From: Flavobacterium lacisediminis
GTDB lineage: Bacteria > Bacteroidota > Bacteroidia > Flavobacteriales > Flavobacteriaceae
Length of the DNA stretch: 64,000 nt
Reading direction: 5' to 3'
Assembly (NCBI RefSeq): GCF_025909975.1
Contig: NZ_JAPCIO010000005.1
Location: forward strand, 124,001 to 188,000
This document shows, one piece after another, positions 1 to 8,826 of the stretch. Both the position numbers and the translations under genes were made by a program. Numbering within the stretch: position 1 is the first letter of the stretch; every line of letters begins with the position of its first letter. The notes under the pieces are model-generated. The model ran no database searches and was not told where the DNA came from. It saw nothing but the letters and a program-made list of their open reading frames with translations.

Positions 1-1
1 A

Positions 2-1456
2 CCTCGTGTTCCTTCAAAGCCTAAATTAATTCATGTTGCTGATGAGGTGGCTGAATTATTCGGGATTTCTAAAGCAGAAACACAATCTCTTGATTTTTTA
101 AATTTGGTTTCAGGAAGTAGTGTTTATCCAGATTCAAAACCTTATGCCATGGCGTATGCTGGACATCAATTTGGGAATTGGGCAGGACAACTTGGTGATG
201 GAAGAGCGATTAATTTGTTTGAAGTTTTACACAATAATCAGCGTTGGACATTACAATTGAAAGGAGCAGGGGAAACGCCTTATTCGAGAACAGCAGATGG
301 TTTTGCCGTTTTACGTTCTTCTATTCGTGAGCATTTGTGTAGCGAAGCGATGTATTATTTGGGTGTACCAACCACTCGTTCGTTATCCTTGGTGACAACT
401 GGTGACAAAGTTTTACGAGATGTTTTATACAACGGAAATGCCGCTTATGAAGATGGTGCAGTAGTGTGTAGAGTAGCTCCTTCGTTTATTCGATTCGGGA
501 ATTTTCAATTGTTTGCTGCTCGTAAGGATATCAAGAATTTAAAGACATTAGCCGATTATACGATTCAGTATTTTTATCCTGAAATTACTGTTTCGGGAAA
601 AGAAAAGTATTTGCAGTTTTATCAAGAAGTGGTGAATAGAACGGTGGAAATGGTGTTGCATTGGCAACGCGTTGGTTTTGTTCATGGTGTGATGAATACG
701 GATAATATGTCGATTTTAGGATTAACTATTGATTACGGTCCGTATGGATGGTTGGAAGATTATGACCCAGATTGGACACCGAATACGACTGATGCAGAAG
801 GCAGAAGATATCGCTTTAGAAACCAACCTGATATTGCTTTGTGGAATTTGGTACAACTTGGAAATGCTTTGTATCCGTTGATTGAAGATATTGCTTCGAT
901 GGAACAAGTATTGAATAGTTACAGTCAGCAATTTGACAGTCAATTTCCGATACTGCAACAACAAAAGTTGGGTTTACTAGCGGAATATGATACTCCTTTT
1001 CAAGATGAATTAATTACTTTGTTAACTGCTTCAGAAACGGATATGACGATTTTCTATCGCAACTTGGCCAATGTAGTAAAAACAGATACTTCTGATGAAG
1101 CGTTAGCTAAAATTGCCTTAGCGTTTTACCAACCCGATAAAATTGTAGCGACATTAAAAACGAGTTGGTTGAATTGGATGGAATTGTATTTGGAGAAAAT
1201 TAAAGCAGAAGTTCTTTCAGATGAAGAACGAAAACAAGCTATGAATACCATTAATCCCAAATATGTGTTGCGAAATTATATGGCACAATTAGCCATTGAA
1301 GCCGCAGAGAAAGAAGATTATACGCTTATTGACGAATTATATACGTTGCTTAAAAATCCATACGACGAACAACCGCAATATGAAAAGTGGTTTGCCAAAC
1401 GACCAGACTGGGCGCGACATAAAGTTGGGTGTTCTATGTTGTCGTGTAGTTCTTAA
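2..1456 (+). CDS. selO: Protein adenylyltransferase SelO (YdiU/UPF0061), 5'-truncated by window edge
   Basis: SelO is a pseudokinase-fold enzyme that transfers AMP from ATP to Ser/Thr/Tyr of target proteins and is linked to redox stress. The reading frame is open from base 2, and upstream codons (PRVPSKPKLIHVADEVAEL) fit the family N-terminus, so the GTG at 47 is internal and the true start lies left of the window. Visible family blocks are the Gly-rich YAGHQFGNWAGQLGDGRA, KGAGETPYSRTADGFAVLRS, and HGVMNTDN with a downstream IDYGP metal-binding segment. The C-terminus ends in the typical CS(S) tail with a Cys that in studied homologues forms a regulatory disulfide. The visible 485 residues are close to full family length, so little is missing. 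No operon partner is evident; ytxJ follows after 93 bp, also a redox-related gene. Confidence 0.93.
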   Translation, partial: PRVPSKPKLIHVADEVAELFGISKAETQSLDFLNLVSGSSVYPDSKPYAMAYAGHQFGNWAGQLGDGRAINLFEVLHNNQRWTLQLKGAGETPYSRTADGFAVLRSSIREHLCSEAMYYLGVPTTRSLSLVTTGDKVLRDVLYNGNAAYEDGAVVCRVAPSFIRFGNFQLFAARKDIKNLKTLADYTIQYFYPEITVSGKEKYLQFYQEVVNRTVEMVLHWQRVGFVHGVMNTDNMSILGLTIDYGPYGWLEDYDPDWTPNTTDAEGRRYRFRNQPDIALWNLVQLGNALYPLIEDIASMEQVLNSYSQQFDSQFPILQQQKLGLLAEYDTPFQDELITLLTASETDMTIFYRNLANVVKTDTSDEALAKIALAFYQPDKIVATLKTSWLNWMELYLEKIKAEVLSDEERKQAMNTINPKYVLRNYMAQLAIEAAEKEDYTLIDELYTLLKNPYDEQPQYEKWFAKRPDWARHKVGCSMLSCSS

Positions 1457-1549
1457 ATTGCTATAGGTTTTAAGCTATATGCAATACGCTTTTTAAATAA
1501 TATTCTTGCCAATAGCCTAGAGCTTATGGCATAAAGCAAATAAAAAAAT

Positions 1550-1885
1550 ATGAAAAACTGGAATCCCATAACTACTGAAGAACAAGTAAGAGAAATTGTT
1601 GAAAAATCGAATGAAAAACCTCAAATTATCTTTAAGGATAGTGTGACTTGTGGTATTAGTGCTTATGCTAAGGAGCGCTTGGTTAGTGGAAATGATGTGT
1701 TAATTGCTAAAGCCGATTTCAATTATTTAGATTTACTTTCATATCGAAGTGTTTCTAATTTTATTGCAGAGGAATTAAGTGTGATTCATCAATCGCCACA
1801 AATTATTGTTTTAAAGAATGGGGAAGTGGTGTATCGTGTTTCGCATCATAGCATTCAGGCAGAAGACATTGCTAAGTATTTGTAG
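1550..1885 (+). CDS. ytxJ: YtxJ-type monothiol redox protein (bacillithiol system)
   Basis: A 111-residue thioredoxin-fold protein with one cysteine in the segment IIFKDSVTCGISAYAKERL, where YtxJ/BrxC-like proteins carry their single active Cys (usually KHSTRCxIS). The family acts as a monothiol de-bacillithiolase-like protein in the cytosol. The later part (a QSPQIIVLKNGEVVYRVSHHSI segment) matches the cis-Pro thioredoxin-fold end. No signal peptide is seen. It follows selO in the same direction with 93 bp between, so co-transcription is possible but not shown. The family name is secure; the physiological substrate is inferred. Confidence 0.85.
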   Translation: MKNWNPITTEEQVREIVEKSNEKPQIIFKDSVTCGISAYAKERLVSGNDVLIAKADFNYLDLLSYRSVSNFIAEELSVIHQSPQIIVLKNGEVVYRVSHHSIQAEDIAKYL

Positions 1886-2025
1886 TTTTGGATTTAAGTA
1901 TTTTCTAAAATAGGAACCGATTTTATATCTGTGATTTCTGTAATTTTTTCTAGAAATAGTATAACACTTTAGTCAATTGAAGTGTATAATTTTATGTTGT
2001 AAATAATTACTAACATTATACTATT

Positions 2026-2343
2026 ATGAAAAAAACAACTCTTTACTTATTGATGCTAATAATGTCGATAAGTTTCTTTCCAAACACTATGACAGCTGCT
2101 GGTAATCCATCCAATACACCTGTTGCAAAACCTATTGAAGTTCCTGCGCATGTACAAGTACAGTTAGATCGTTTGAATGAAATAAAAGCAATGGACAAGT
2201 CAGAAATGACTTCAACAGAAAAAAAAGCACTTCGAAAAGAAGTGAAAGTTATAAAATCTTCATTACGAGATAGTAATAGTGGTATTTACTTATCTGTTGG
2301 GGCTGTAATTATTATTATTCTATTATTGATTTTATTGTTATAA
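2026..2343 (+). CDS. Small secreted/membrane-anchored hypothetical protein
   Basis: 105 residues. Residues 1-24 form a signal peptide (MKKTTLYLLMLIMSISFFPN, then TMTAAG). A Pro-rich linker follows, then a charged helical stretch (about 45-85, rich in Lys/Glu), and a strongly hydrophobic C-terminal segment of Val/Ile/Leu (about 88-105) that should anchor it in a membrane, with almost nothing after it. This architecture is common among small Flavobacterium proteins of unknown function. It is convergent with the next gene, only 3 bp apart. I do not recognise a functional family. Confidence 0.7.
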   Translation: MKKTTLYLLMLIMSISFFPNTMTAAGNPSNTPVAKPIEVPAHVQVQLDRLNEIKAMDKSEMTSTEKKALRKEVKVIKSSLRDSNSGIYLSVGAVIIIILLLILLL

Positions 2344-2346
2344 TAC

Positions 2347-2640
2347 TTATTTTTTCTTTCCAATTACAAAATTTAATCCTTTTTTGATTGTATTTTGTAA
2401 TTGGAAAAATAACGATGGTGTATTCGTTATGGCTGATTTGCTATAATGGATGTCAATACATTCTTTGCATAGTGAAATCGTATAATCTGAAGATTTTGTT
2501 TCTGCAATTACTTCTTCAATTTTTGTAAAATCTCCAAGATTTGCAAATTGACTTGAGTTATTTAAATAAGAACATCCTGCTACATGTAAGCAATAATTTC
2601 CTTTTGCATCAGGTTCGGTATGTAAATAGTAGTTAGGCAT
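2347..2640 (-). CDS. Hypothetical protein, 97 aa
   Basis: A small cytosolic protein starting MPNYYLHTEPDAKGNYCLHV. Three conserved-looking cysteines (C17, C23 and the CKEC pair near residues 58-61) and His residues suggest possible metal or thiol chemistry, but no family is recognised. A candidate operator for the neighbouring response regulator lies 46-63 bp upstream of its start, so it may belong to that regulon. Its last codons overlap one arm of a 16-bp perfect inverted repeat (2357-2372 with 2392-2407). Confidence 0.6.
   Translation of the reverse strand: MPNYYLHTEPDAKGNYCLHVAGCSYLNNSSQFANLGDFTKIEEVIAETKSSDYTISLCKECIDIHYSKSAITNTPSLFFQLQNTIKKGLNFVIGKKK
2357..2407. repeat. 16-bp perfect inverted repeat at convergent gene ends
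   Basis: TTTCCAATTACAAAAT (2357-2372) is repeated exactly in reverse complement at 2392-2407, with a 19-base loop. It lies inside the 3' coding end of the 97-aa gene and just past the end of the converging small gene. There is no T-tract on either side, so it is not a classical rho-independent terminator, but position suggests transcript ending or 3'-end protection for both genes. Confidence 0.55.
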
Positions 2641-2685
2641 GAAATAGCGTTGTTTTGTACAAAGCTAACCTCAAGAAAATTTAAT

Positions 2686-2703
2686 TCCGTACGGAAATCC
2701 GTA
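2686..2703. promoter_or_regulatory. Candidate response-regulator operator, site 1
   Basis: TCCGTACGGAAATCCGTA lies upstream of the 97-aa minus-strand gene. Nearly the same 18-mer occurs at 5125-5142 (other strand), between the kinase operon and the divergent lipoprotein gene, and at 34348-34365. Placement on both sides of the kinase/regulator pair suggests it is that regulator's binding site. This is inference from recurrence and position only. Confidence 0.5.
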
Positions 2704-2718
2704 AATGAATAAAAAGAT

Positions 2719-3384
2719 TTAGATAATACCTAAATCTTTTGAAAGAGCTATAAGGTGGATAGTAGTTTTTGCTTTAAAGACATCTTTAAGTTTGCTAACT
2801 CTTTTTTCGATATAACTTTTACTGTTAGGTTTAATGTCTTTCGATTTAAATAATAGTTCCATTTCTTCAATGGTTACTCCTTTAGCTAAGTGTGTTAGTA
2901 CCTCTACATCGTAATCTTCTATTTCATTAAAATTAGTATCTTTCAATGCATGAGCTAAATTTTGAGAGATAAAGTTTCCACCAAATAATATTGTTTCCAT
3001 AGCCGTTTTTAATTGACTGATACTATTTCTGCCTTTATGAACAAAAGCATTCACTTTTAAATCCTTAATTAAGGTTTTGATTACAAAAGATTTGTCTTCT
3101 ACTGTGTATACTAATACAGGTATTTCAGGTTGTATTTTTCTAATAGCCATAATTAATTCTTCTCCACTTTTTAAAGAAACGGTTCTGTAGTCGGTTTCAA
3201 AGGATAAATCACTGATTAATAAATCAAATGGAGCTTTGTCTTGTATTGCTTTTTTAGCTTTTAGTAAGGCATCATCGCAATATTTAGCGTGTTCAATTTC
3301 TTTTACCCCCATATTTTCAAGGGTCTGAATTAAGGCGATATTGATACTATCAAAATCTTCGGCTATTAGTACTTTGGTAAACAT
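2719..3384 (-). CDS. LuxR/NarL-like response regulator
   Basis: A 221-residue two-component regulator. The N-terminal receiver domain (about 1-135) has the acidic pocket E9/D10, phospho-acceptor D59 in DLLISDLSF, the switch Thr in VLVYTVED and the conserved Lys in VHKGR. The C-terminal part (about 150-221) has the spacing of a LuxR-type helix-turn-helix (DVEVLTHLAKGVTIEEMELL, then a recognition-helix region). It starts 2 bp downstream of the histidine kinase gene on the same strand, so the two form an operon. The repeated 18-bp site at 2686 and 5125 flanks this operon and may be its target, implying autoregulation. Confidence 0.88.
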   Translation of the reverse strand: MFTKVLIAEDFDSINIALIQTLENMGVKEIEHAKYCDDALLKAKKAIQDKAPFDLLISDLSFETDYRTVSLKSGEELIMAIRKIQPEIPVLVYTVEDKSFVIKTLIKDLKVNAFVHKGRNSISQLKTAMETILFGGNFISQNLAHALKDTNFNEIEDYDVEVLTHLAKGVTIEEMELLFKSKDIKPNSKSYIEKRVSKLKDVFKAKTTIHLIALSKDLGII

Positions 3385-3386
3385 AC

Positions 3387-5027
3387 TTATTTCGGAATTG
3401 TAATTTTTACTTTAAAACCTTTATTAGGTTCAGTATCAAAAGTAATGTTTCCGTTGATAGAAAAAATGCGGTTTTCCACATTTTGCAAACCATTTTTTAT
3501 TTGTAATTGATTATCGGTCCCTTTTCCGTTGTCTGAATAGTTAATTTCTAATGCAGAATTAGTCTCTTTAAAGCTTATCATTACTAACGAGCAATTGCTA
3601 TGCTTTTTCATGTTTACCATGAGTTCTTGTAGTACACGATATAAAGCAATTTTAATTTCTGAATTTAAAGGTACTTCATGTAATGCACTCGTGTTTAAAA
3701 TTACATTGATGGTATCGCTTGAATACGCATTAATCATGTGTTTTAGTTGTTCTAAATAGTTTTTACCAGTGTTAATTTCCTTATTTTCATTGGAAATGTT
3801 TCGCGCACGTTGGTAAATAGTGTCTAGGTTATCTAAAAGTGTTTCTTTGTTTTGTTGGTCTTCCAAATTCTGAGTTTCGGCAAAGGCAATGGTGTTGTGA
3901 ACATCATTGGCTAATTCATCATGTAAACGTTTGGCAATTTTAGTTTCGGTAGTGTATTGGGTTTCTAAAATTTTGCGTTTGTTTCTTTGAATAGTTAAAC
4001 GATAAAGCAAAATGAAAACGGCTACACTTAGTATTAATAATACTATAAAACCATACATTTTATATTGATAAGCTGTTTTTTCTGTTTCCGCTTTTTCGGA
4101 ATCGTATTTGATTTTAGCAAATTGGTTTTTAGCTTGTTGTCTGGCTTGTTGCAAGCTGTCATTAATGTGAATATAAGTATCGTGATATTGGTTTTTTAGG
4201 TCGTTGTTAGTAGTGGTGGTAAAGAGAAGGTTTAACGCCTCTAATCGATCATCGGGAATAAATGCTTTTGTAGCTGAATGGTATGCTTTCTGAGTCCATT
4301 CTTTTGCGGTTGCGGGCTCTTGGTTTTTATAATATTCGGCTAAATGCATATAAGACGATACAATTTGCGAATCGTCATTATTGGTTTCTCTAATTGTTTT
4401 TGCTTTTTTTAGATAGGATAATGCCAATTTATCATTTAAGTGAAACAACGCAATTCCTTTGTTATCTAGTACGCGAGCATAATCTAAAGGTGATTCTTGA
4501 AGGATTTTTTTGTTTTCTATTTCGGATAATAGGCGAACCGCTTTTTGATATTCTTTTTGTTTGATGTATAAATACCCAATGTTGTTTTTTGAAATATAAA
4601 CGGTTAATGAATCTTCGGTTATTTGAATTGCTTTTTCGAACATTTTTTTTGCCTCTTCATAGTTGGCTAGATGCATATAATTTAATCCCAACGAGTTGTA
4701 GGCATTAGTTTGATAGGGTACCGGAATAGTTTTGTCAAATAGCTTTATGGCTTGTGTAGTTGTGGCTTCACTTCCTATATAATCGCACTCTAAATTTTCG
4801 ATGTGTGCCATTCGTAACAAGTTAAAAACAGCTCGTTTGGTATTGTTTTGTTCTTTGTTGAAGAGAAAAGATTGATTGTAATAATAATAGGCTTTTCGGT
4901 ATTGTTTTGTGGCGAAAAGATTTTCTGCTTGTTCTAAATTCGCATCAAGCGCAGGATTTTCTTCTTGGTTTTTACAAGAAATAATTAGGAATAAGAAAGC
5001 AAGAAAAGCAATTTTTAAGCAAGACAT
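3387..5027 (-). CDS. TPR-containing sensor histidine kinase (HisKA_3/HATPase)
   Basis: I place the start at the ATG at 5027 (MSCLKIAFLAFLFLIISCKN), which gives a lipoprotein-like signal sequence with Cys at the lipobox; an upstream TTG at 5060 is less likely. The periplasmic part (about 25-300) contains tetratricopeptide repeats (NAYNSLGLNYMHLANYEEA and others). A transmembrane helix near residue 325 precedes the dimerisation helix with the phospho-acceptor His in RLHDELANDVHN (about H369). The C-terminal ATPase domain has N-box and G-box features (DNGKGTDNQLQIKNGLQNV; GFKVKI). It pairs with the response regulator immediately downstream. The signal sensed is unknown; TPRs suggest a protein partner. 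Confidence 0.9.
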   Translation of the reverse strand: MSCLKIAFLAFLFLIISCKNQEENPALDANLEQAENLFATKQYRKAYYYYNQSFLFNKEQNNTKRAVFNLLRMAHIENLECDYIGSEATTTQAIKLFDKTIPVPYQTNAYNSLGLNYMHLANYEEAKKMFEKAIQITEDSLTVYISKNNIGYLYIKQKEYQKAVRLLSEIENKKILQESPLDYARVLDNKGIALFHLNDKLALSYLKKAKTIRETNNDDSQIVSSYMHLAEYYKNQEPATAKEWTQKAYHSATKAFIPDDRLEALNLLFTTTTNNDLKNQYHDTYIHINDSLQQARQQAKNQFAKIKYDSEKAETEKTAYQYKMYGFIVLLILSVAVFILLYRLTIQRNKRKILETQYTTETKIAKRLHDELANDVHNTIAFAETQNLEDQQNKETLLDNLDTIYQRARNISNENKEINTGKNYLEQLKHMINAYSSDTINVILNTSALHEVPLNSEIKIALYRVLQELMVNMKKHSNCSLVMISFKETNSALEINYSDNGKGTDNQLQIKNGLQNVENRIFSINGNITFDTEPNKGFKVKITIPK

Positions 5028-5124
5028 CACGATTGGATTATATCGCCCGAAAATAGGCAATTTCTTATAGTTTTAAAAGTTTTTATGGTACAAGTTGTGT
5101 TGAAACTTATAATTTTTTGTTTGA

Positions 5125-5142
5125 TACGGAAATACGTACGGA
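5125..5142. promoter_or_regulatory. Candidate response-regulator operator, site 2
   Basis: TACGGAAATACGTACGGA; its reverse complement TCCGTACGTATTTCCGTA matches site 1 (2686-2703) and site 3 (34348-34365) at most positions. It sits between the kinase operon (start 5027, minus) and the lipoprotein gene (start 5229, plus), so it could control both divergent units. Confidence 0.5.
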
Positions 5143-5228
5143 TTTCATATTGTAATCTTTTAATTTTAAAAATGTTATGCACTAATTGTAATTTATTAAC
5201 GTTTTACTATTAACCAAATCTTATTATT

Positions 5229-6605
5229 ATGAAAAACCGTTATTTTTTACTCATTGTATTGTTTTCAATGAGTTTGTTTTCTTGTAAAGAAAAGGAAGAA
5301 ACAGCTAAACCTCAAGCTGCTACTGAAGAACGATTAGTTCCACCAATTCCTGCAGCAGATATTGTTGCGGATGAATTTCAAATTTCACCCACAAAGGATA
5401 CGGTGATTTATCACAAATCAGGTTCGGTGATTTCGATACCTAAAGATGCTTTTTTAGATGAAAAGGGTAATGTAATTACGAGTCCAGTGGCTTTAAAATT
5501 CAGAATGTTTTCCAATCCGTTAGACATTTATTTAGCGGGTATTCCAATGAATTTTACCAATGAAAATGGCGAAGAATTGGTTTTTGAATCGGCAGGAATG
5601 TTCGAAATGAATGCTTCGAATAATGGAAAGGCTGTTCAGGTCAATCCAAATAATAAAATAAAAGTCGATGCAGTAAGTTTTTCAGAGGATGCTAAATTTA
5701 ATCGTTATGATTTAGATCCTAAAACGAATACATGGCGTGAATTAGGTAAGGATGAAATAAAAACAGCTACAAAGAAAGAAGAATTAGAACGTTTGCCAGA
5801 AGCTCCAATTCCTCCAAAAGAGGCGGGAAAATTTGCTTTTCAGGTCACAGACAATCTGAATGAAAATGATAAATTGAAAGCATACAAAAACGTTTGGTTT
5901 GAGCCAATTGATGGTAAGCAATGCGGTTTTAGTTTTGCAAAAGACATTTTAGTGAATGACTTAAAGAATGGTACTTATGAAGTGACTTTTGTTCCTTGGG
6001 GTGAAATACCTGATACGGCAAAAACTAAATGTACTTGTTATTTAAGTTTTAAAGACAAAGTAAAGTATTCTAAAGAATTAAATATATATAAGAAAAAATA
6101 TGCGGGTTTAATTTCTAAAATTGAGAACGAACGAAAAAGAATAGATAATGCTTGGGCAAATTATAATAGAAAAGCAAATGAATATAACCGATTTATGCAA
6201 CGCAAAGAGATTGAAAGTTTAACAGGTAGTAAAAAAATAATGAGAACGTTAGAGGTAAATCAGTTTGGTGTAGTGAATTTAGATTATCCTCATGTGTATC
6301 CAAAAGGTGCTAAACTGGATGCTTCTTTTGTAGATGAAAATGGGAAGGCGTTGGATTTAAAACAAGTTGTGTTAGTGGAAATTGGAGTTAATGCTTTGTA
6401 TCGTTATACCAAAACGATTCATTTTAATCCAGAAAGTCAGAATGTGTTGTGGGGAATGACGGAAGATGGAAAACTAGCGTATTTTACTGCCTCAGATTTT
6501 AAGAACTTGGAAGCCCGTTCAGGAAAAGTGGCATTTAAAATGAGGGTTCATCCCGAAGAACTAAAAACGTATGATGATATTATGAACGTTTTGTTTAGGA
6601 GTTAA
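5229..6605 (+). CDS. Hypothetical lipoprotein, 458 aa
   Basis: The N-terminus is a lipoprotein signal (MKNRYFLLIVLFSMSLFSCKEKEE, shown here as two parts: MKNRYFLLIVLFSM and SLFSC), with Cys at about residue 19. The mature part begins with a beta-rich region (about 50-150: SPTKDTVIYHKSGSVISIP, then DAFLDEKGN) resembling ZU5-like folds seen in Bacteroidota surface proteins. A middle helical Lys/Glu-rich stretch follows (about 280-335) and then a second beta-rich domain. No catalytic motif is recognised. It is divergent from the kinase operon and shares the intergenic candidate operator, so regulation by that two-component system is plausible. It ends at a strong bidirectional terminator. Confidence 0.75.
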   Translation: MKNRYFLLIVLFSMSLFSCKEKEETAKPQAATEERLVPPIPAADIVADEFQISPTKDTVIYHKSGSVISIPKDAFLDEKGNVITSPVALKFRMFSNPLDIYLAGIPMNFTNENGEELVFESAGMFEMNASNNGKAVQVNPNNKIKVDAVSFSEDAKFNRYDLDPKTNTWRELGKDEIKTATKKEELERLPEAPIPPKEAGKFAFQVTDNLNENDKLKAYKNVWFEPIDGKQCGFSFAKDILVNDLKNGTYEVTFVPWGEIPDTAKTKCTCYLSFKDKVKYSKELNIYKKKYAGLISKIENERKRIDNAWANYNRKANEYNRFMQRKEIESLTGSKKIMRTLEVNQFGVVNLDYPHVYPKGAKLDASFVDENGKALDLKQVVLVEIGVNALYRYTKTIHFNPESQNVLWGMTEDGKLAYFTASDFKNLEARSGKVAFKMRVHPEELKTYDDIMNVLFRS

Positions 6606-6607
6606 TA

Positions 6608-6641
6608 AAAAAGACCTTCAAGTTAGCTTGAAGGTCTTTTT
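6608..6641. terminator. Bidirectional rho-independent terminator
   Basis: AAAAAGACCTTCAAG, loop TTAG, then CTTGAAGGTCTTTTT: a perfect 15-bp stem with A- and T-tracts on both sides. It serves the plus-strand lipoprotein gene and the convergent minus-strand gene, whose stop codon overlaps the 3' arm. Confidence 0.92.
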
Positions 6642-7197
6642 AATAATACAAAGTAAAACCCATCGCTTTGGCTAAGGTGTAGTGTTTTTCGAATAATTCT
6701 TCTACTATATCGGTAACATCATCGTATTCTTGACATAAGGCAAAGAATGGGTTGTCGATAATCGTACTTAAAATAGGAGCTGGGTTGCGATAGCCTGATA
6801 TGGAAATGGCTCCCGTGACATCTAAGAAATATTGAGCGGTTTCGGAATCTAGGTCTAATTGTAAGGTATTGGCAAAATGGATGCGTTTGTTGGTAAGTTT
6901 GCCTTCAAAGAACTCGGCTATTTCTTCTAGGCTGTACAAATAATTATCGATGATGATGTTGTTGTCTCTTCCTTGGAATACGAAGTAAATGATTTCGTAA
7001 TCATTGAAGTTTCGGTCTTCATAGAGTAGGGTGGATAGGCTTTCTTCTAATCCTTCTATGCTATCACAGGTTTGGTAAACATTAGTTATGTTGTATTGCA
7101 ATGCTAGTTTTTCTAAAGAGGGTAGGATGATGCTCGATGTTAGGGAAGTGACATCGGGAACGCTTTCTAGGCAAAATAGTTTGGAATTAGGGTGCAT
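6640..7197 (-). CDS. Hypothetical protein, 185 aa (possibly DUF6642-like)
   Basis: A cytosolic protein of 185 residues starting MHPNSKLFCLESVPDVTSL. It has an alternating strand/helix pattern (NDYEIIYFVFQGRDNNIII; KRIHFANTLQLDL; AISISGYRNPAPI) that resembles a caspase-like/Rossmann fold as reported for the DUF6642-type family of Bacteroidota. No catalytic His-Cys dyad can be assigned with confidence. It is monocistronic, converging on the 6608-6641 terminator. Assignment to the family is from memory and uncertain; the coding call is firm. Confidence 0.65.
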   Translation of the reverse strand: MHPNSKLFCLESVPDVTSLTSSIILPSLEKLALQYNITNVYQTCDSIEGLEESLSTLLYEDRNFNDYEIIYFVFQGRDNNIIIDNYLYSLEEIAEFFEGKLTNKRIHFANTLQLDLDSETAQYFLDVTGAISISGYRNPAPILSTIIDNPFFALCQEYDDVTDIVEELFEKHYTLAKAMGFTLYY

Positions 7198-7230
7198 TGT
7201 TTTTGATTTTTACAAAAGTAGGTGGTTTTT

Positions 7231-8054
7231 TTGAATGTTGAATCTTGATTAACGAATGTTGAATTTTGAAATTAAAACACATAGGCACATAGTTTAACTT
7301 TGTGTTGATTTTTTAGGCGTTGCACTTGGCATAGTTAACATTAGACTACACGCATAGTTTGTCATGCTGTTAAGCATTTCTTGAATGTTGAATCATGATT
7401 AACGAATGTTGAATTTTGAAATTAAAACACATAGGCACATAGTTTTACTTTGTGTTGATTTTTTAGGCGTTGCACTTGGCATAGTTAACATTAGACTACA
7501 CGCATAGTTTGTCATGCTGTTAAGCATTTCTTGAATGTTGAATCATGATTAACGAATGTTGAATTTTGAAATTAAAACACATAGGCACATAGTTTTTTAC
7601 ACAGAGCTGCACGGAGTTTTTTGGAAGTGGATTGTGTTGAGAGAGTTACACAGAGGCGTTGCACTTTTATAGTTCACAATAGACTAATCGTCTAGTTTGT
7701 CATGCTGTTAAGCATTTCTTGAATGTTGAATCATGATTAACGAATGTTGAATTTTGAAATTAAAACACATAGGCACATAGTTTTTTTCACAGAGCTGCAC
7801 GGAGTTTTTTGGAAGTGGATTGTGTTGAGAGAGTTACACAGAGGCGTTGCACTTTTATAGTTCACAATAGACTAATCGTCTAGTTTGTCATGCTGTTAAG
7901 CATTTCTTGAATGTTGAATCATGATTAACGAATGTTGAATTTTGAAATTAAAACACATAGGCACATAGTTTTTTTCACAGAGCTGCACGGAGTTTCTTTG
8001 GAAGTGGATTGTGTTGAGAGAGTTACATAGAGGCGTTGCACTTGATTTGGTACG
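7231..8054. repeat. Tandem repeat array with two unit types (150 bp and 188 bp)
   Basis: Five units begin with TTGAATGTTGAATC at 7231, 7381, 7531, 7719 and 7907. Spacings are 150, 150, 188 and 188, and the last unit is incomplete. All units share the first ~70 bp and, except the last, a ~55-bp end (through TTTGTCATGCTGTTAAGCAT). The two unit types differ in the middle: type A carries ACTTTGTGTTGATTTTTTAGG, type B a different stretch with ACAGAGCTGCACGGAG. Copies are almost identical, so duplication is recent. No reading frame of note spans it. Confidence 0.9.
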
Positions 8055-8453
8055 CGGATGAAACGGGTTTTCTTGTGCAAAACGCAGGTAGTGGCCGGTT
8101 TTTTTATTACCTTTTGCCTTCGAGAGCCTCAGGCAACGGTTGGAGTAGTTCTAATAAGAGTAATGTTTAGAAGGAATTGGGACATTAGGGGTGTTTACTT
8201 GTTTTGAATGTTGAATTATGGTTTTATTTAAACGCAAAGTGCGCTAAGGTTTATAGCAAAGAGCGCAAAGGATGTACTAGAGTTTAAATTTTTCTTAAAT
8301 TTTAGTTTTATTTATTTACTGACATTCAAATGGTTGGGAATGGGGTGAGGAGGAAAGTGTGTTTTTTTTACTTTTTTCTTTTGAAAACGTTTGCAGAAAT
8401 AAAAAATCGTTCTATATTTGCACTCGCAATACGGAAGTAGTGCGCGACTTATT
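8055..8453. other. Gene-free stretch between repeat array and tRNA
   Basis: About 400 bp with no convincing gene. It holds a short GC-richer patch (8055-8140), degenerate echoes of the GAATGTTGAATT repeat (near 8205) and AT-rich sequence leading into the tRNA. A minus-strand open frame overlapping the tRNA is not considered coding. Confidence 0.6.
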
Positions 8454-8538
8454 GGAGAAATGGCAGAGTGGTCGAATGCGGCAGTCTTGAAAACTGTTGA
8501 CTGTAACAGGTCCGGGGGTTCGAATCCCTCTTTCTCCG
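8454..8538 (+). tRNA. tRNA-Ser (anticodon TGA)
   Basis: The acceptor arm GGAGAAA (8454-8460) pairs with TTTCTCC (8531-8537), with discriminator G at 8538. The anticodon loop CTTGAAA gives TGA (Ser), and the T-arm contains GGTTCGAATCC. The long variable arm is typical of class II tRNAs such as tRNA-Ser. CCA is not encoded. A tyrosine integrase gene lies 288 bp downstream, so this tRNA 3' end is the likely integration target. Confidence 0.95.
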
Positions 8539-8562
8539 CGGAATAGCTTATCAAAAGTTATC

Positions 8563-8598
8563 AAAACCTCGAAAATCTTAGGAATTTCGAGGTTTTTT
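8563..8598 (+). terminator. Terminator after tRNA-Ser
   Basis: AAAACCTCGAAA pairs with TTTCGAGGTTTT around a short loop, followed by more T residues. It lies 25 bp after the tRNA and should end its transcript. Confidence 0.8.
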
Positions 8599-8652
8599 GT
8601 TTTTACTACCTTTCAAAATATTCATTCTTTTTCAAAAATCAAGAGACCCCAT

Positions 8653-8687
8653 CGAGACCCTAATAAAAACCTGATTTTTGGGTCTCG
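8653..8687. repeat. Inverted repeat CGAGACCC/GGGTCTCG beside tRNA
   Basis: An exact 8-bp inverted repeat (8653-8660 and 8680-8687, 19-base spacer), with a further direct copy of GAGACCC just upstream at 8643. It lies between the tRNA and the integrase gene, where recombinase arm or core sites are expected. Its role in attachment is inference. Confidence 0.4.
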
Positions 8688-8826
8688 CTAAATTGAAATT
8701 TTAGTTGCAGCGATTTTCAACCAATCCACTATTGGTAAACTGTTCAATAACCTTTTCAATTTTCAAACATCTTGATTTGTGGCAAACTTTAAAGTAAATT
8801 AATTAATAACTTAAAGGTTACCAAAA

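Noticed and set aside
7231-8054. Tandem array considered as a CRISPR.
   Set aside because: Units are 150-188 bp and near-identical throughout, with no short repeats and unique spacers, and no cas genes are present.
8312-8691. Open frames on both strands overlapping the tRNA-Ser (8312-8554 minus and 8497-8691 plus).
   Set aside because: They run through the tRNA and its terminator and show no protein-like composition.
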